A stretch of 41,408 bases of DNA from Arthrobacter sp. YD4. GTDB taxonomy: Bacteria > Actinomycetota > Actinomycetes > Actinomycetales > Micrococcaceae. Of the stretch, positions 1-8,359 are shown piece after piece. Positions within the stretch are counted from its first letter, which is position 1; each line of letters starts with the position of its first letter. The DNA lies in NCBI RefSeq assembly GCF_030410515.1, contig NZ_JAUHHD010000002.1:1-41408 (forward strand), written 5' to 3'. The notes below the pieces were generated by a model. That model saw only the letters and a program-made list of their open reading frames with translations. It did not search any database and was not told the DNA's origin. A program made the position numbers and the translations under genes.

Positions 1-72
1 AACAAAAAATGCTGCTTTCTCCTGATCCGAGTACCTCCGATGGCACTTCGATTCACCACTTAAACGCGACAC

Positions 73-110
73 GGTCGTTGCAACTCCCAATAACGGGTGT
101 TGCAACGACC
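73..110. repeat. Perfect 12-bp intergenic hairpin with CCCAATAAC loop (copy A)
   Basis: GGTCGTTGCAAC at 73-84 is the exact reverse complement of 99-110. The 14-base loop TCCCAATAACGGGT can close three more C-G pairs, leaving an AATAAC hexaloop. No T run follows on either strand, so it is not a standard intrinsic terminator, although it lies 60 nt past the gpmA stop. The loop shares CCCAATAAC with the hairpin at 24405-24437 and CCCAATA with that at 24508-24542, while the stems are unrelated. The rest of 1-170 shows no gene. Confidence 0.8.
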
Positions 111-170
111 GCTAGAAGCCGCCCTTGGGGGTGGACGGCCGCCGTCGACGTTTCCGGGGAACTTCCGGGG

Positions 171-917
171 CTACTTCTTGCCCTGGTTCGCCACGGCCTT
201 GATGGACTCGGCCGCGGCCTCCGGGTCGAGGTAGGTTCCGCCCGGGTTCAGTGGCTTGAAGTCCTCGTCGAGGTCGTAGACCAGCGGGATGCCGGTGGGG
301 ATGTTCAGGCCGGCGATGTCCTCGTCGCTGATCCCGTCCAGGTGCTTGACCAGGGCGCGCAGGGAGTTACCGTGGGCGGTGACCAGCACGGTCTTTCCGG
401 CCTTCAGGTCTTCCTTGATGTCCGATTCCCAGTACGGCAGGAGGCGGACCAGGACGTCCTTGAGGCATTCGGTACGGGGCATCTCGTCGCCGAGATCCTT
501 GTACCGCGGGTCGCCCACCTGGGAGAACTCGGAGTCATCGGCCAGGGGCGGCGGCGGGGTGTCGTAGGACCGGCGCCAGGTCATGAACTGCTCCTCGCCG
601 TACTCGGCCAGGGTCTGGGCCTTGTCCTTGCCCTGCAGCGCACCGTAGTGGCGCTCGTTCAGGCGCCAGTCACGCTTGACGTCGATCCAGCCGCGGTCCG
701 CCTTGTCGAGGGCCAGGTTGGCGGTGTTGATGGCCCGCTTCAGGCGCGAGGTGTAGAGGATGTCCGGGAGGACGTCGTTCTCCACGAGCAACTCGCCGCC
801 GCGCACCGCCTCGGCACGTCCCTGGTCGTTCAGGTCCACGTCCACCCAGCCGGTGAACAGATTCTTGGCGTTCCATTCGCTGTGCCCGTGGCGCAGCAGG
901 ATCAGCTTGTAAGTCAT
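171..917 (-). CDS. gpmA: 2,3-bisphosphoglycerate-dependent phosphoglycerate mutase
   Basis: Interconverts 3- and 2-phosphoglycerate in glycolysis and gluconeogenesis, in the cytosol. The N-terminus carries the catalytic phosphohistidine motif RHGHSEWN, followed by FTGWVDVDL, the ERHYGALQG segment and the second catalytic histidine in [11 protein letters not shown], all standard for the dPGM family. At 248 residues it has the usual length. I prefer the ATG at 917 (MTYKLIL) to the in-frame ATG at 926. A TAGGAT -10-like box at 925-930 lies 7 nt upstream of 917 and there is no Shine-Dalgarno site, so the mRNA may be leaderless. It is divergent from the methyltransferase at 1025. Confidence 0.96.
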   Translation of the reverse strand: MTYKLILLRHGHSEWNAKNLFTGWVDVDLNDQGRAEAVRGGELLVENDVLPDILYTSRLKRAINTANLALDKADRGWIDVKRDWRLNERHYGALQGKDKAQTLAEYGEEQFMTWRRSYDTPPPPLADDSEFSQVGDPRYKDLGDEMPRTECLKDVLVRLLPYWESDIKEDLKAGKTVLVTAHGNSLRALVKHLDGISDEDIAGLNIPTGIPLVYDLDEDFKPLNPGGTYLDPEAAAESIKAVANQGKK

Positions 918-1024
918 GGTTGTCATCCTAGCCGAGGCCCCGGCGGAGGCGCCGTCCGTTACACCGGGGCTTCCGCGCCCGGGCTACTGCGCCCGGCCTG
1001 CCCGCCGGAGGCTAGGGTTAAGCC

Positions 1025-1903
1025 GTGGTGCAGAAGGCGGAGCGGGTAGCGTCCCCCGGACCCCGGGGCGGAACACGCGCCGGGCGGCCGGTCGGCAACG
1101 TGACCCGCGGCACCACCAACCCGAACCGGATGCGCCGGGTGGACAGGTGGCTGGCCGGGCCGCAGGCGTGGCGGCTGCGCACCGCGGCCGACCCCCTGGT
1201 GGTGGACCTAGGCTACGGGGCCTCCCCCGCCACCGCCGTCGAACTTTTCCAGCGGCTCTCCGCCGTCCGCCCGGATGTCCGCCTGGTGGGCATCGAGATC
1301 GAACCGGAGCGGGTCCGCCAGGCGAAGGCGCTGGAACGGCCCGGTCTGAGCTTCCAACTGGGCGGCTTCGAGCTGCCGGTGCCCGGCCGGCCCGTGCTGG
1401 TGCGGGCCTTCAACGTGCTCCGCCAGTATGAGGAGGCCGACGTCCCGGCGATCTGGCGCTTGGTCCAAGACCGGCTGGCTCCCGGCGGACTCTTCGTCGA
1501 CGGCACCTGCGACGAGATCGGGCGGAACGTCACCTGGGTGGCGCTCGACGCAAGGGGTCCGATCAGTCTGGGACTGTCCCTGCGCTTCGGCTCCGTGGAA
1601 CTGCCCTCCGAGATTGCCGAACGTCTCCCGAAGGCCCTGATCCACCGTAACGTCCCCGGCGAGAAGGTGCACACCTTTCTGCAGGCGCTGGACAAGGCCT
1701 GGCTGGAGGCGGCACCGCTGGCTTCCTTCGGGCACCGGCAGCGCTGGGTGACGGCGTGCCGCTCGCTCCGGGAGGCTGGCTGGCCCGTGCTTGACGGGCC
1801 GTCCCGCTGGCGGCTGGGGGAACTGTCCGTGGCATGGGCCGCGGTAGCCCCCGACGGATTACCGGCCGCGGAGGGCGGCCGCCGGGGTCACCAGGGGCCG
1901 TAA
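1025..1903 (+). CDS. Class I SAM-dependent methyltransferase-like protein
   Basis: A 292-residue protein with a Rossmann methyltransferase core. VVDLGYGASPATAVELFQRL is the SAM-binding motif I, LVGIEIEPERVRQA the acidic motif II, and LAPGGLFVDGTCDEIGR the post-motif beta strand. The substrate cannot be read from the sequence. It begins with GTG at 1025. A TAGGGT box at 1013-1018 lies 6 nt before the start and no ribosome binding site is visible, which suggests a leaderless transcript. The 3' end overlaps the convergent DUF2516 gene by 16 bases. Divergence from gpmA is a frequent arrangement in this group, from general knowledge. Confidence 0.85.
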   Translation: MVQKAERVASPGPRGGTRAGRPVGNVTRGTTNPNRMRRVDRWLAGPQAWRLRTAADPLVVDLGYGASPATAVELFQRLSAVRPDVRLVGIEIEPERVRQAKALERPGLSFQLGGFELPVPGRPVLVRAFNVLRQYEEADVPAIWRLVQDRLAPGGLFVDGTCDEIGRNVTWVALDARGPISLGLSLRFGSVELPSEIAERLPKALIHRNVPGEKVHTFLQALDKAWLEAAPLASFGHRQRWVTACRSLREAGWPVLDGPSRWRLGELSVAWAAVAPDGLPAAEGGRRGHQGP

Positions 1904-2241
1904 GGGCCCATATTGCGGCTGCCGCCGCGGCCGGCGTCGCGGACGGCCGGACGGACGTCCGCGAGGTAAACGGAGGCCGCGGTGACGGCCGCGAGGCCGA
2001 ACAGACCCAGCGGGCCAAAGAAGCCACCGCCGCCGCCCAGCAGGGACAGCAGGCCGATGGCCAGGGCGCCGCCGGTGAGGGCGAGCCAGAAGGTCTTGGT
2101 GCGCTTGGACATGGCCTCGAACGCGTTGGGCTTGTGCCGCAGGCAGTCGAAGAAAGCCCACACCTCGAGCCCCAGGGCCACCAGGGCGAGGAGGAAGTAG
2201 ATTCCCCTGTCGGCAAAGTCAATCAGCAAGCGTCCGTCCAT
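1888..2241 (-). CDS. DUF2516 family membrane protein
   Basis: A 117-residue protein of unknown function. Three hydrophobic segments are visible: residues about 10-32, 52-70 and a glycine-rich one at about 72-92. The sequence DCLRHKPNAFEAMSKRTKTFW between the first two is the recognisable part of this actinobacterial family. The basic C-terminus (GRGGSRNMGPYGPW) should be cytoplasmic or periplasmic depending on topology, which I cannot settle. Ten bases separate its start from the end of the trans-sulfuration gene upstream on the same strand, so the two are probably cotranscribed. Confidence 0.85.
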   Translation of the reverse strand: MDGRLLIDFADRGIYFLLALVALGLEVWAFFDCLRHKPNAFEAMSKRTKTFWLALTGGALAIGLLSLLGGGGGFFGPLGLFGLAAVTAASVYLADVRPAVRDAGRGGSRNMGPYGPW

Positions 2242-2250
2242 GTCCCCAGC

Positions 2251-3435
2251 CTAACCGTCCAACGTGGCGAGGGCCTGCTCCAAATCGGCCCACAGGTCCT
2301 CGACATTTTCGATCCCGACGCTGAGGCGTACCAGATTCTCCGGCACGCTGAGCGGCTCGGCGGTGTGCCGGCGCCGCCGTTCGATCAGGGATTCCACCCC
2401 GCCAAGGGAGGTGGCGGGCAGCCAGAGCCGCAGGCCGGTGATCATCCGGTCCGCCGCGTCCGCGCCGCTCAGCCCGGCCGCCGGGGCCATTTCGATGCAG
2501 AGGATCGAGCCGAAGCCCGTCATCTGCTCCTTGGCCCGCTGGTGGCCGGGGTCCGTGGGAAGTCCCGGATACCGGATGCTGCCCACCCGGGGATGACGGG
2601 CCAGACGCTCCGCGAGGATGGCGGCGGATGCCTGCGACCGTTCGATCCGGAGCGCCAAGGTGCGCAGTCCGCGCAGCGCCAGCCAGGCCTCGAACGGCCC
2701 GGCGATCCCGCCGTGGATGGTGCGGTGGTGCAGCAGGCGGGCGTGCAACGCCTCATCCGAAGTCACCAGGGCGCCGAGGACGACGTCGGAGTGCCCGGCG
2801 AGGTACTTGGTCACCGAGTGCAGCACGACGTCGGAGCCCAGGGAGAGCGGCTGTTGCACCAGCGGGGTGGAGAAGGTGTTGTCCGTGATGACGATCGCCC
2901 CGGCGTCGTGGGCGGCGGCGGTGAGGGCGCGGATGTCCGCGACGCCGAGCATCGGGTTGGTGGGGCTCTCCAGCCAGAGCACGCTGGCCAGTTTGCCCTG
3001 GGCGGGCGCCAGCTGGGCCAGGACGGCGTCAGTGTCCGCGATGTCCACGGTCCGCAGTTCCAGCACCCCGGCCTCGGCCAGTTCGGTGGCCATCACCAGG
3101 GATCCGGCGTAGCTGTGCGAGGGCATCACCAGCACGCCCTCCGGCGGGACCAGGGAGAGCGCCGAACTGACGGCCGCAAGCCCGGAGGCGTAGAGCAGCC
3201 CGGGCAGTGAGGCTCCCTCCAGCTGCGCCAGGGCCTCCTCGAACGGGTCCCAGGTGGGGTTGGAGTACCGGCCGTAGCCGCGGTCGCCGGGGCCCAGCGG
3301 CCCGGTGCCGAAGTAGGTGGAGGACAGCACCAGCGGCGGGTTGACCGGGGCGTCGCGTTCGCGCGGCGGACGGCCCGCCGCGACCACGACGGTTTCGGCG
3401 GACAGCGCGGCGGCCTGATCTTCGGAGAGACTCAT
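2251..3435 (-). CDS. Trans-sulfuration PLP enzyme (cystathionine gamma-synthase/lyase type)
   Basis: A 394-residue fold-type I PLP enzyme of the Cys/Met metabolism family. The PLP lysine sits in [20 protein letters not shown], the substrate and cofactor residues in [13 protein letters not shown], and the SYAGSL loop is typical. It should act on cystathionine, homoserine ester or homocysteine; sequence alone does not separate MetB, MetC and gamma-lyase. I chose the ATG at 3435 (MSLSEDQ) over an upstream in-frame start at 3486, because the 17 extra residues are basic, unconserved-looking and run into the divergent tmk promoter. DUF2516 follows closely downstream. Confidence 0.88.
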   Translation of the reverse strand: MSLSEDQAAALSAETVVVAAGRPPRERDAPVNPPLVLSSTYFGTGPLGPGDRGYGRYSNPTWDPFEEALAQLEGASLPGLLYASGLAAVSSALSLVPPEGVLVMPSHSYAGSLVMATELAEAGVLELRTVDIADTDAVLAQLAPAQGKLASVLWLESPTNPMLGVADIRALTAAAHDAGAIVITDNTFSTPLVQQPLSLGSDVVLHSVTKYLAGHSDVVLGALVTSDEALHARLLHHRTIHGGIAGPFEAWLALRGLRTLALRIERSQASAAILAERLARHPRVGSIRYPGLPTDPGHQRAKEQMTGFGSILCIEMAPAAGLSGADAADRMITGLRLWLPATSLGGVESLIERRRRHTAEPLSVPENLVRLSVGIENVEDLWADLEQALATLDG

Positions 3436-3522
3436 GCTGACAGGGTACGTGGGGCGGCGCGGGACCCGCAGGGCGTTACGGCGCACCAGCAGAGTGTCCG
3501 TGGTTGTCGGTACGCTAGAGCA

Positions 3523-4203
3523 GTGACTTCCCAGACTCCCGGCCCTGCCCGCGGGCCGTTCCCCGGCCTGCTGATCGCCTTCGAAGGCGGCGACGGCGCC
3601 GGCAAGTCCACGCAGGCGGCCGCGCTGGCCGCGGCGCTGGAGTCACGCGGCCTCACCGTCCTGCGCACCCGGGAGCCCGGGGGCACCCCGATCGGCGAGA
3701 AGCTGCGCTCCCTTGTGCTTGACCACGGTCACGGCGAGATCGACGGCCGGACCGAGGCGCTGATTTTCGCCGCCTCCCGCGCCGCCCACGCCGAGCAGGT
3801 CCTGCGGCCGGCCCTGGAACGCGGCGACGTGGTCCTGACCGACCGTTACATCGACTCCTCCGTCGCCTACCAGGGCGCCGGACGGCACCTGGGCACGGAC
3901 CGGGTGCGCGGGATCAACGAGTGGGCCACCGCCGGGCTCTGGCCGGACCTGACCGTCCTGCTCGACGTCGACCCCGCGGACGGGCGCCGCCGCCGCACCG
4001 CCGGGGATGCAGCCGAGGACCGGCTCGAATCCGAGGCGGACGACTTCCACGCCCGGATCCGCGGCGCCTTCCTCGAGCTCGCGGCGGCGCGGCCGGGCCA
4101 GTATCTGGTCCTGGACGCGCACCTGCCGGTCGAGGAGCTGTCGGCGAAAATCCTGGGCCGGGTGGACGCGCTGCTGTCGCTCCGGCAAGGCAGCTCGGCA
4201 TGA
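3523..4203 (+). CDS. tmk: Thymidylate kinase (dTMP kinase)
   Basis: Phosphorylates dTMP to dTDP for DNA synthesis. The P-loop is FEGGDGAGKSTQAA at residues about 22-35, the DRx motif is in LTDRYIDSSVAYQG, and the dTMP-binding segment is LRTREPGGTPIGE. The lid region RRRTAGDAAEDRLESE matches actinobacterial enzymes. At 226 residues the length is normal. Translation starts at GTG 3523; a TACGCT -10-like box at 3511-3516 is 6 nt upstream and there is no Shine-Dalgarno site, so the mRNA is probably leaderless. The stop overlaps the holB start (ATGA), indicating translational coupling. Confidence 0.97.
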   Translation: MTSQTPGPARGPFPGLLIAFEGGDGAGKSTQAAALAAALESRGLTVLRTREPGGTPIGEKLRSLVLDHGHGEIDGRTEALIFAASRAAHAEQVLRPALERGDVVLTDRYIDSSVAYQGAGRHLGTDRVRGINEWATAGLWPDLTVLLDVDPADGRRRRTAGDAAEDRLESEADDFHARIRGAFLELAAARPGQYLVLDAHLPVEELSAKILGRVDALLSLRQGSSA

Positions 4204-5342
4204 GTGTCTGGGATGACCTGCAGGGCCAGCCCGCCGTCGTCGACCAGCTCCGGCAGGCCGCGGAGGGCGAGGGCCTGACCCACGCCTGGCTCTTCACGGG
4301 GCCGCCGGGATCCGGCCGCTCCAACGCCGCCAAGGCCTTCGCCGCGGCCCTGAACTGCGACCAGGACGACATCACCCGCCGCGGCTGCGGGCAGTGCCAC
4401 GCCTGCCAGACGATCGTCGGCGAGACGCACTCGGACGTGACGTTCGTGCGCACCGAGAAGGTCACCATCACCATCGACGAGGCCCGCGAACTGGTGTCCA
4501 CCGCCGGGAACCGGCCGTCCTCGGCGCGGTGGCGGATCATCGTGGTGGAAGACGCGGACCGGATGGCGGAGCGGACCACCAACGTGCTGCTCAAGGCCAT
4601 CGAGGAACCCACCCCGCGGACCATCTGGATGCTCTGCGCCCCCTCCCCCGCGGACGTGCTGGTGACCATCCGGTCCCGCTGCCGCCCCGTGGCCCTGCGG
4701 CTGCCGCCCGCGGCCGACGTCGCCGCCCTCCTGGTCAGCCGGGACGGGATCGCCCCCGACGTCGCCGAGCGCGCCGCCCGCGCCGCGCAGAGCCACGTGG
4801 GGATCGCCCGCCGCCTGGCCCGGGACCCGGACGCCAGGCAGCGCCGGCTGGACACGGTCCGGTTCCCGCTGCATCTGCGCGGGGTCACCGCCGCCGTCAT
4901 GATGGCGGACAAGCTGGTGAAGATCGCCACGGAGGAGGCCGCCAGCTCCAACGAGGAGCGCGACGCCGCCGAGAAGGCCGCGCTGCTGGCCACCCTGGGC
5001 GCCCCCGAGAGCGGCCCGCTGCCGCCGGCGATGCGCGGCCAGGTCAAACAGCTGGAGGATGACCAGAAGCGGCGTGCCAAGCGCTCCATCACGGACTCGC
5101 TGGACCGCACGCTGACGGACCTCCTGTCCTTCTACCGCGACGTGCTGATCATTCAGATGGGCAACGCCGTGGACCTGGTCAACCTCGAACTCCGCGATGA
5201 ACTCCAGGAATTCGCCGGCCGCTCCATCCCGGAGGTGACGCTGGGGCGGATGGATGCCATCAACACCGCCCGGCAACGGATCACCACCTCCAATGTCGCT
5301 CCCCTGCTGGCGGTTGAGTCCATGGCCGCCAGCCTCATCTGA
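4200..5342 (+). CDS. holB: DNA polymerase III subunit delta'
   Basis: A clamp-loader subunit of the replicative polymerase, 380 residues. MSVWDDLQGQPAVVDQLRQAA is the typical N-terminus. The degenerate P-loop is FTGPPGSGRSNAAKAF, the zinc ribbon is formed by the cysteines of NCDQDD...CGQCHAC, and VVEDADRM is the Walker-B-like segment followed by NVLLKAIEEP and RSRC (SRC motif). The C-terminal half is the helical collar. The ATG at 4200 overlaps the tmk stop codon, so the two form an operon. A longer in-frame reading back to 3921 is only the shadow of tmk. Confidence 0.95.
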   Translation: MSVWDDLQGQPAVVDQLRQAAEGEGLTHAWLFTGPPGSGRSNAAKAFAAALNCDQDDITRRGCGQCHACQTIVGETHSDVTFVRTEKVTITIDEARELVSTAGNRPSSARWRIIVVEDADRMAERTTNVLLKAIEEPTPRTIWMLCAPSPADVLVTIRSRCRPVALRLPPAADVAALLVSRDGIAPDVAERAARAAQSHVGIARRLARDPDARQRRLDTVRFPLHLRGVTAAVMMADKLVKIATEEAASSNEERDAAEKAALLATLGAPESGPLPPAMRGQVKQLEDDQKRRAKRSITDSLDRTLTDLLSFYRDVLIIQMGNAVDLVNLELRDELQEFAGRSIPEVTLGRMDAINTARQRITTSNVAPLLAVESMAASLI

Positions 5343-5393
5343 CCCCCAGCTTCTGTCCCGCTCTTTTACGTTGTCTGTCCCGAGGAGAACCGC

Positions 5394-6977
5394 ATGACGT
5401 CAGCACCATCCCGGCCCGCCGGCAGCCGACCCCCGTGGTCCGGCCTGCGCTCGGCCGGCGCCCTGGCACTGGGCCTGGTGCTGGCCCTGGTGCTCTCGTC
5501 CTGCACGCTGTTCGGGTCGGGCAACAACCAGTCCTCCGCCGCCCCCGCGTCCGCGGATCCGTCCATCGCGGCCGCGGCTCCGGCGGAACTGCGCAGCTTC
5601 TACACCCAACAGCTGACCTGGTCCCGGTGCGAGGGTGACTTCCAGTGCGCCAAGGTCAAGGTCCCGGTGGACTACAGCAAGCCCGACGGCGGCAGCATCG
5701 AGCTCGCCATCCTGAAGCTGGCGGCCAAGGGCGGCAACAAGAAGGGCAGCCTCCTGGTCAACCCGGGCGGCCCCGGCGGGTCCGGCGTCGACTTCGTGCG
5801 GGATGCCGGCGCCACGAACATCTCCGACAAGGTCCGGGCGAACTACGACGTCATCGGCTTCGACCCGCGCGGGGTCAAACGTTCCGCACCCGTCACCTGC
5901 CTCACCGACCAGGAGCGCGACGCCAGCCGCGCAAAGGTCTACAAGCTGGACACCGACGCCGGTCTGGCCGACGCCCTCGCGGACAACAAGGCCATCGCCG
6001 CTGAGTGCGCGGAGAAGACCGGCCCGGTGCTGGGCCACGTGGACACCGTCAGCGCCGCCAAGGACATGGACGTGCTGCGCGGAGTGCTCAACGACGCGAA
6101 GCTGAACTACCTGGGCTACTCCTACGGCACGTTCCTGGGCTCCACCTACGCCTCCCTGTTCCCGAACAACGTGGGCCGGATGGTGCTGGACGGGGCCCTT
6201 GACCCGTCGCTGAACTACGAGGAGCTGACCGCCGGCCAGGCGAAGGCGTTCGAGAAGGCGATCCGCGCTTACGTGACGCACTGCCTGCAGAACAGCGGTT
6301 GCCCCTTCAGCGGCAGCGCGGACGACGCCATCCGGGAGATCCAGGACATCATCGCGTCCGTGGAGGCCAGCCCGAAGACCGCCAAGGACGGCCGGGTGGT
6401 CAACGCCTCGATGTTCGTCAGCGGCTTCATCCTGCCGTTCTACAACGACGACAACTGGCCGCTGCTGACCCAGGCACTGGACAGCGCCAAGAAGGGCGAT
6501 GTCTCCCCCATGCTGCGGCTCTCCGACTTCGGCGCGGACCGGGAACCGAACGGTACCTACTCGGCGAACTCCACCTTTGCCTTCACCGCCGTCAACTGCC
6601 TGGACTACCCGATGGACGCCGACACCGCCGAGATGCGGGCCGAGGACCAGCGCCTCCGCCAGCTCTCCCCCACCCTGGGCTACTACTTCGCCTACGGCGC
6701 CACCAGCTGCAAGGACTGGCCGTACAAGAGCCAGCGCACCCCCGCGCCGGTGCAGTACAAGGGCTCCACGGACATCGTGGTCATCGGCACCACCGGGGAC
6801 CCGGCGACGCCGGTGGAGTGGGCCGGTTCGCTGCGGAAGCAGCTGGGCAAGGCCTCGCTGCTGACCTGGAAAGGTGAGGGCCACACCGCCTACGGCCGGT
6901 CCAACAGCTGCATCGGCAACGCCGTGGACGGGTACCTCGTGGACGGCAAAACCCCGGCGGACAACACCGTCTGCTAG
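5394..6977 (+). CDS. Secreted lipoprotein alpha/beta hydrolase, tripeptidyl-aminopeptidase-like
   Basis: A 527-residue peptidase S33-type hydrolase. The N-terminus has a basic region, a hydrophobic stretch and a lipobox LSSC with the lipidated cysteine at residue 37, so it should be anchored outside the membrane. The oxyanion region is NPGGPGGSG, the nucleophile elbow is GYSYGT (Ser about 243), and the late GTTGDPATP and GEGHTAYG segments supply Asp and His. The last part matches the TAP-like C-terminal domain common in actinobacterial tripeptidyl aminopeptidases. A good ribosome site (GAGGAG) precedes the ATG. The substrate, probably N-terminal tripeptides, is a family inference. Confidence 0.9.
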   Translation: MTSAPSRPAGSRPPWSGLRSAGALALGLVLALVLSSCTLFGSGNNQSSAAPASADPSIAAAAPAELRSFYTQQLTWSRCEGDFQCAKVKVPVDYSKPDGGSIELAILKLAAKGGNKKGSLLVNPGGPGGSGVDFVRDAGATNISDKVRANYDVIGFDPRGVKRSAPVTCLTDQERDASRAKVYKLDTDAGLADALADNKAIAAECAEKTGPVLGHVDTVSAAKDMDVLRGVLNDAKLNYLGYSYGTFLGSTYASLFPNNVGRMVLDGALDPSLNYEELTAGQAKAFEKAIRAYVTHCLQNSGCPFSGSADDAIREIQDIIASVEASPKTAKDGRVVNASMFVSGFILPFYNDDNWPLLTQALDSAKKGDVSPMLRLSDFGADREPNGTYSANSTFAFTAVNCLDYPMDADTAEMRAEDQRLRQLSPTLGYYFAYGATSCKDWPYKSQRTPAPVQYKGSTDIVVIGTTGDPATPVEWAGSLRKQLGKASLLTWKGEGHTAYGRSNSCIGNAVDGYLVDGKTPADNTVC

Positions 6978-7016
6978 GGCCCTTCCGGGGCCGCGTCCGC
7001 GCCCGTTCCGGTCATT

Positions 7017-7046
7017 TTGACCCGGGCGCGGACCCTCCATTACAGT
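7017..7046 (+). promoter_or_regulatory. Predicted sigma-70-type promoter of tRNA-Thr
   Basis: TTGACC at 7017-7022 and TACAGT at 7041-7046 are separated by 18 bases. This places the start site about 38 nt before the tRNA at 7091. It lies in the short gap after the hydrolase gene. Prediction is by consensus only. Confidence 0.55.
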
Positions 7047-7090
7047 TGACTCTTGCATGATCCGCCCGGTCCGCCGGAGGCTCACGCGGT

Positions 7091-7163
7091 GCTTCCTTAG
7101 CTCAGTCGGTAGAGCGTTTCACTCGTAATGAAAAGGTCATCAGTTCGATTCTGATAGGAAGCT
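7091..7163 (+). tRNA. tRNA-Thr (anticodon CGT)
   Basis: A full cloverleaf can be drawn. The acceptor stem pairs GCTTCCT (7091-7097) with AGGAAGC (7156-7162), the D stem pairs GCTC with GAGC, the anticodon stem pairs TTTCA with TGAAA around the loop CTCGTAA, and the T stem pairs ATCAG with CTGAT around TTCGATT. The anticodon CGT is at 7124-7126 and reads ACG. No CCA is encoded. Confidence 0.97.
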
Positions 7164-7172
7164 CGAAAAGAA

Positions 7173-7210
7173 CCCCGCGCATTCCGAGGAATGCGCGGGG
7201 TTTTGTCTTT
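7173..7210 (+). terminator. Intrinsic terminator after tRNA-Thr
   Basis: A perfect 12-bp stem pairs 7173-7184 with 7189-7200 around a 4-base loop, followed by TTTTGTCTTT. It ends tRNA-Thr transcription, and its position also shields the convergent lipase locus. Confidence 0.9.
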
Positions 7211-7244
7211 TAAGCCGGGTTCCGCGGAGGCCGTCCCGTTGTCC

Positions 7245-8133
7245 CTAGACGCAGTTCGGCTGGAACGCCGGGTCGGCCGGCTGTCCCGCAGGACGTCCCA
7301 GCGCGTTGGAGACCAACCGCTGGACGACGGGGTCATTGGGTGTTTGATCGTGCTCGATCGGGTCTGCCGGGCACTTGTCCTGGACGGTGATGTTGGTGAC
7401 CTTCTCCGCAGGACCTGCCAGGAACTGGCTCCGGTAGGGCGTGACGACCTCGTCGTGGGTCGTGGAGATCACCGTGTACGCCGGACCGGGGAGGGTGTCA
7501 CCGAGTGAATTCAGCTTGGTGAGGAACGCCGAACCCGCCTGCTGATCGGAGCAGGCCTGGCAGTTGGATCCGCCGGCCGTCGTCGCGGAGGGCAGGCCGC
7601 CCGGGGTGGGGGTGATCAAACCCTGCGTTCCGTGATTGGACGGTGCGATGCCCACGAGCGCGTTGACCTTTTTTGGCGCCGTCGAGGAAGCCCATATAGT
7701 AGCGGGGCATCATGCCGCCCTGGCTATGTCCCACGAGGTCAACTTTCTCCGCTCCGGTGGAGGCGAGCACGGCGTCAACAAATGGCGCGAGTTGGGCGGC
7801 GGAGTCGGCAATGGGGCCCGTCGCATCGACGCCGTTCGTGGAACCGTAGTTGAGGGAGTACACGCAGTACCCTTCACTCTTGAGCGCTGGTGCCATGCTG
7901 GCCCAGTTTTTCGCCATGCTCTCGAAGGTTCCCGGGACGAGAATCACCGGGAAGGGGTGCTCCGCGGTTGGCTTGCAGGCCCAGTCGTTGGCGCCCGGCG
8001 GGGATACCTCGACGGTGTCGGCGTGTGCCGCGGGTGACGCGATGATCGATGCGCAGAGGAGCGCCGCCGCGCCCAGCGCCCCCCGGATGGCTTTGGCTCG
8101 TTTCGAACCGGAGTGGTTTTTGCCGTCAGACAT
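7245..8133 (-). pseudogene. Secreted triacylglycerol lipase-like hydrolase, frameshifted
   Basis: Two overlapping reading frames make one lipase. The first begins at 8133 with a signal peptide (cleavage expected after AHA, residue 38), the oxyanion region ILVPGTFES and the nucleophile elbow GHSQGG (Ser 137). The second resumes at VNALVGIAPSNHGTQG and carries the presumed Asp (STTHDEVV) and His near the C-terminus. The break is in a run of six T at 7669-7674 (AAAAAA in the gene): dropping one base restores DGAKKVNALVGIAPS, about 295 residues in all. Uncorrected, the product ends after 211 residues without Asp or His. It may be a real pseudogene, a slippage site or a sequencing error. Confidence 0.85.
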
Positions 8134-8198
8134 GTTGTCCTCTTCCGCTGGCCCTCATCTGCGAGGGCTTGCTTTCGTGATGTGGCTTGTCTGGCCTG

Positions 8199-8218
8199 GA
8201 CGTGATCCGGATCACGTC
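8199..8218. promoter_or_regulatory. 20-bp perfect palindrome, CRP/GlxR-type operator
   Basis: GACGTGATCC followed by GGATCACGTC is a perfect 20-bp dyad. It contains GTGA-N6-TCAC, the core of CRP and GlxR sites. It lies 66-85 nt upstream of the lipase start, a position fitting either activation or repression. The regulator assignment is inference. The rest of 8134-8359 shows no supported gene. Confidence 0.6.
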
Positions 8219-8359
8219 TCTTTCTTCAGGCTGGCAGGATGACCGTGACGTTGTGGAGTTCTTGAACGTTCGTGCAGCGGATTCCGTTGATTTGGAGAAA
8301 AGAGTTCACCATGACGGCTTTAGCTGCACGTTTGTGCAGTATTCGGGCACGGTGTGGTC

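Noticed and set aside
1..170. Hairpin 73-110 as an ordinary gpmA terminator
   Set aside because: The stem is strong but no T run follows in the gpmA direction, and its loop belongs to the shared CCCAATA family.
7669..7674. dnaX-like -1 frameshift signal in the lipase
   Set aside because: The register is AAA AAA GGT and the needed shift is +1, not -1, so the classic A AAA AAG heptamer mechanism does not apply.
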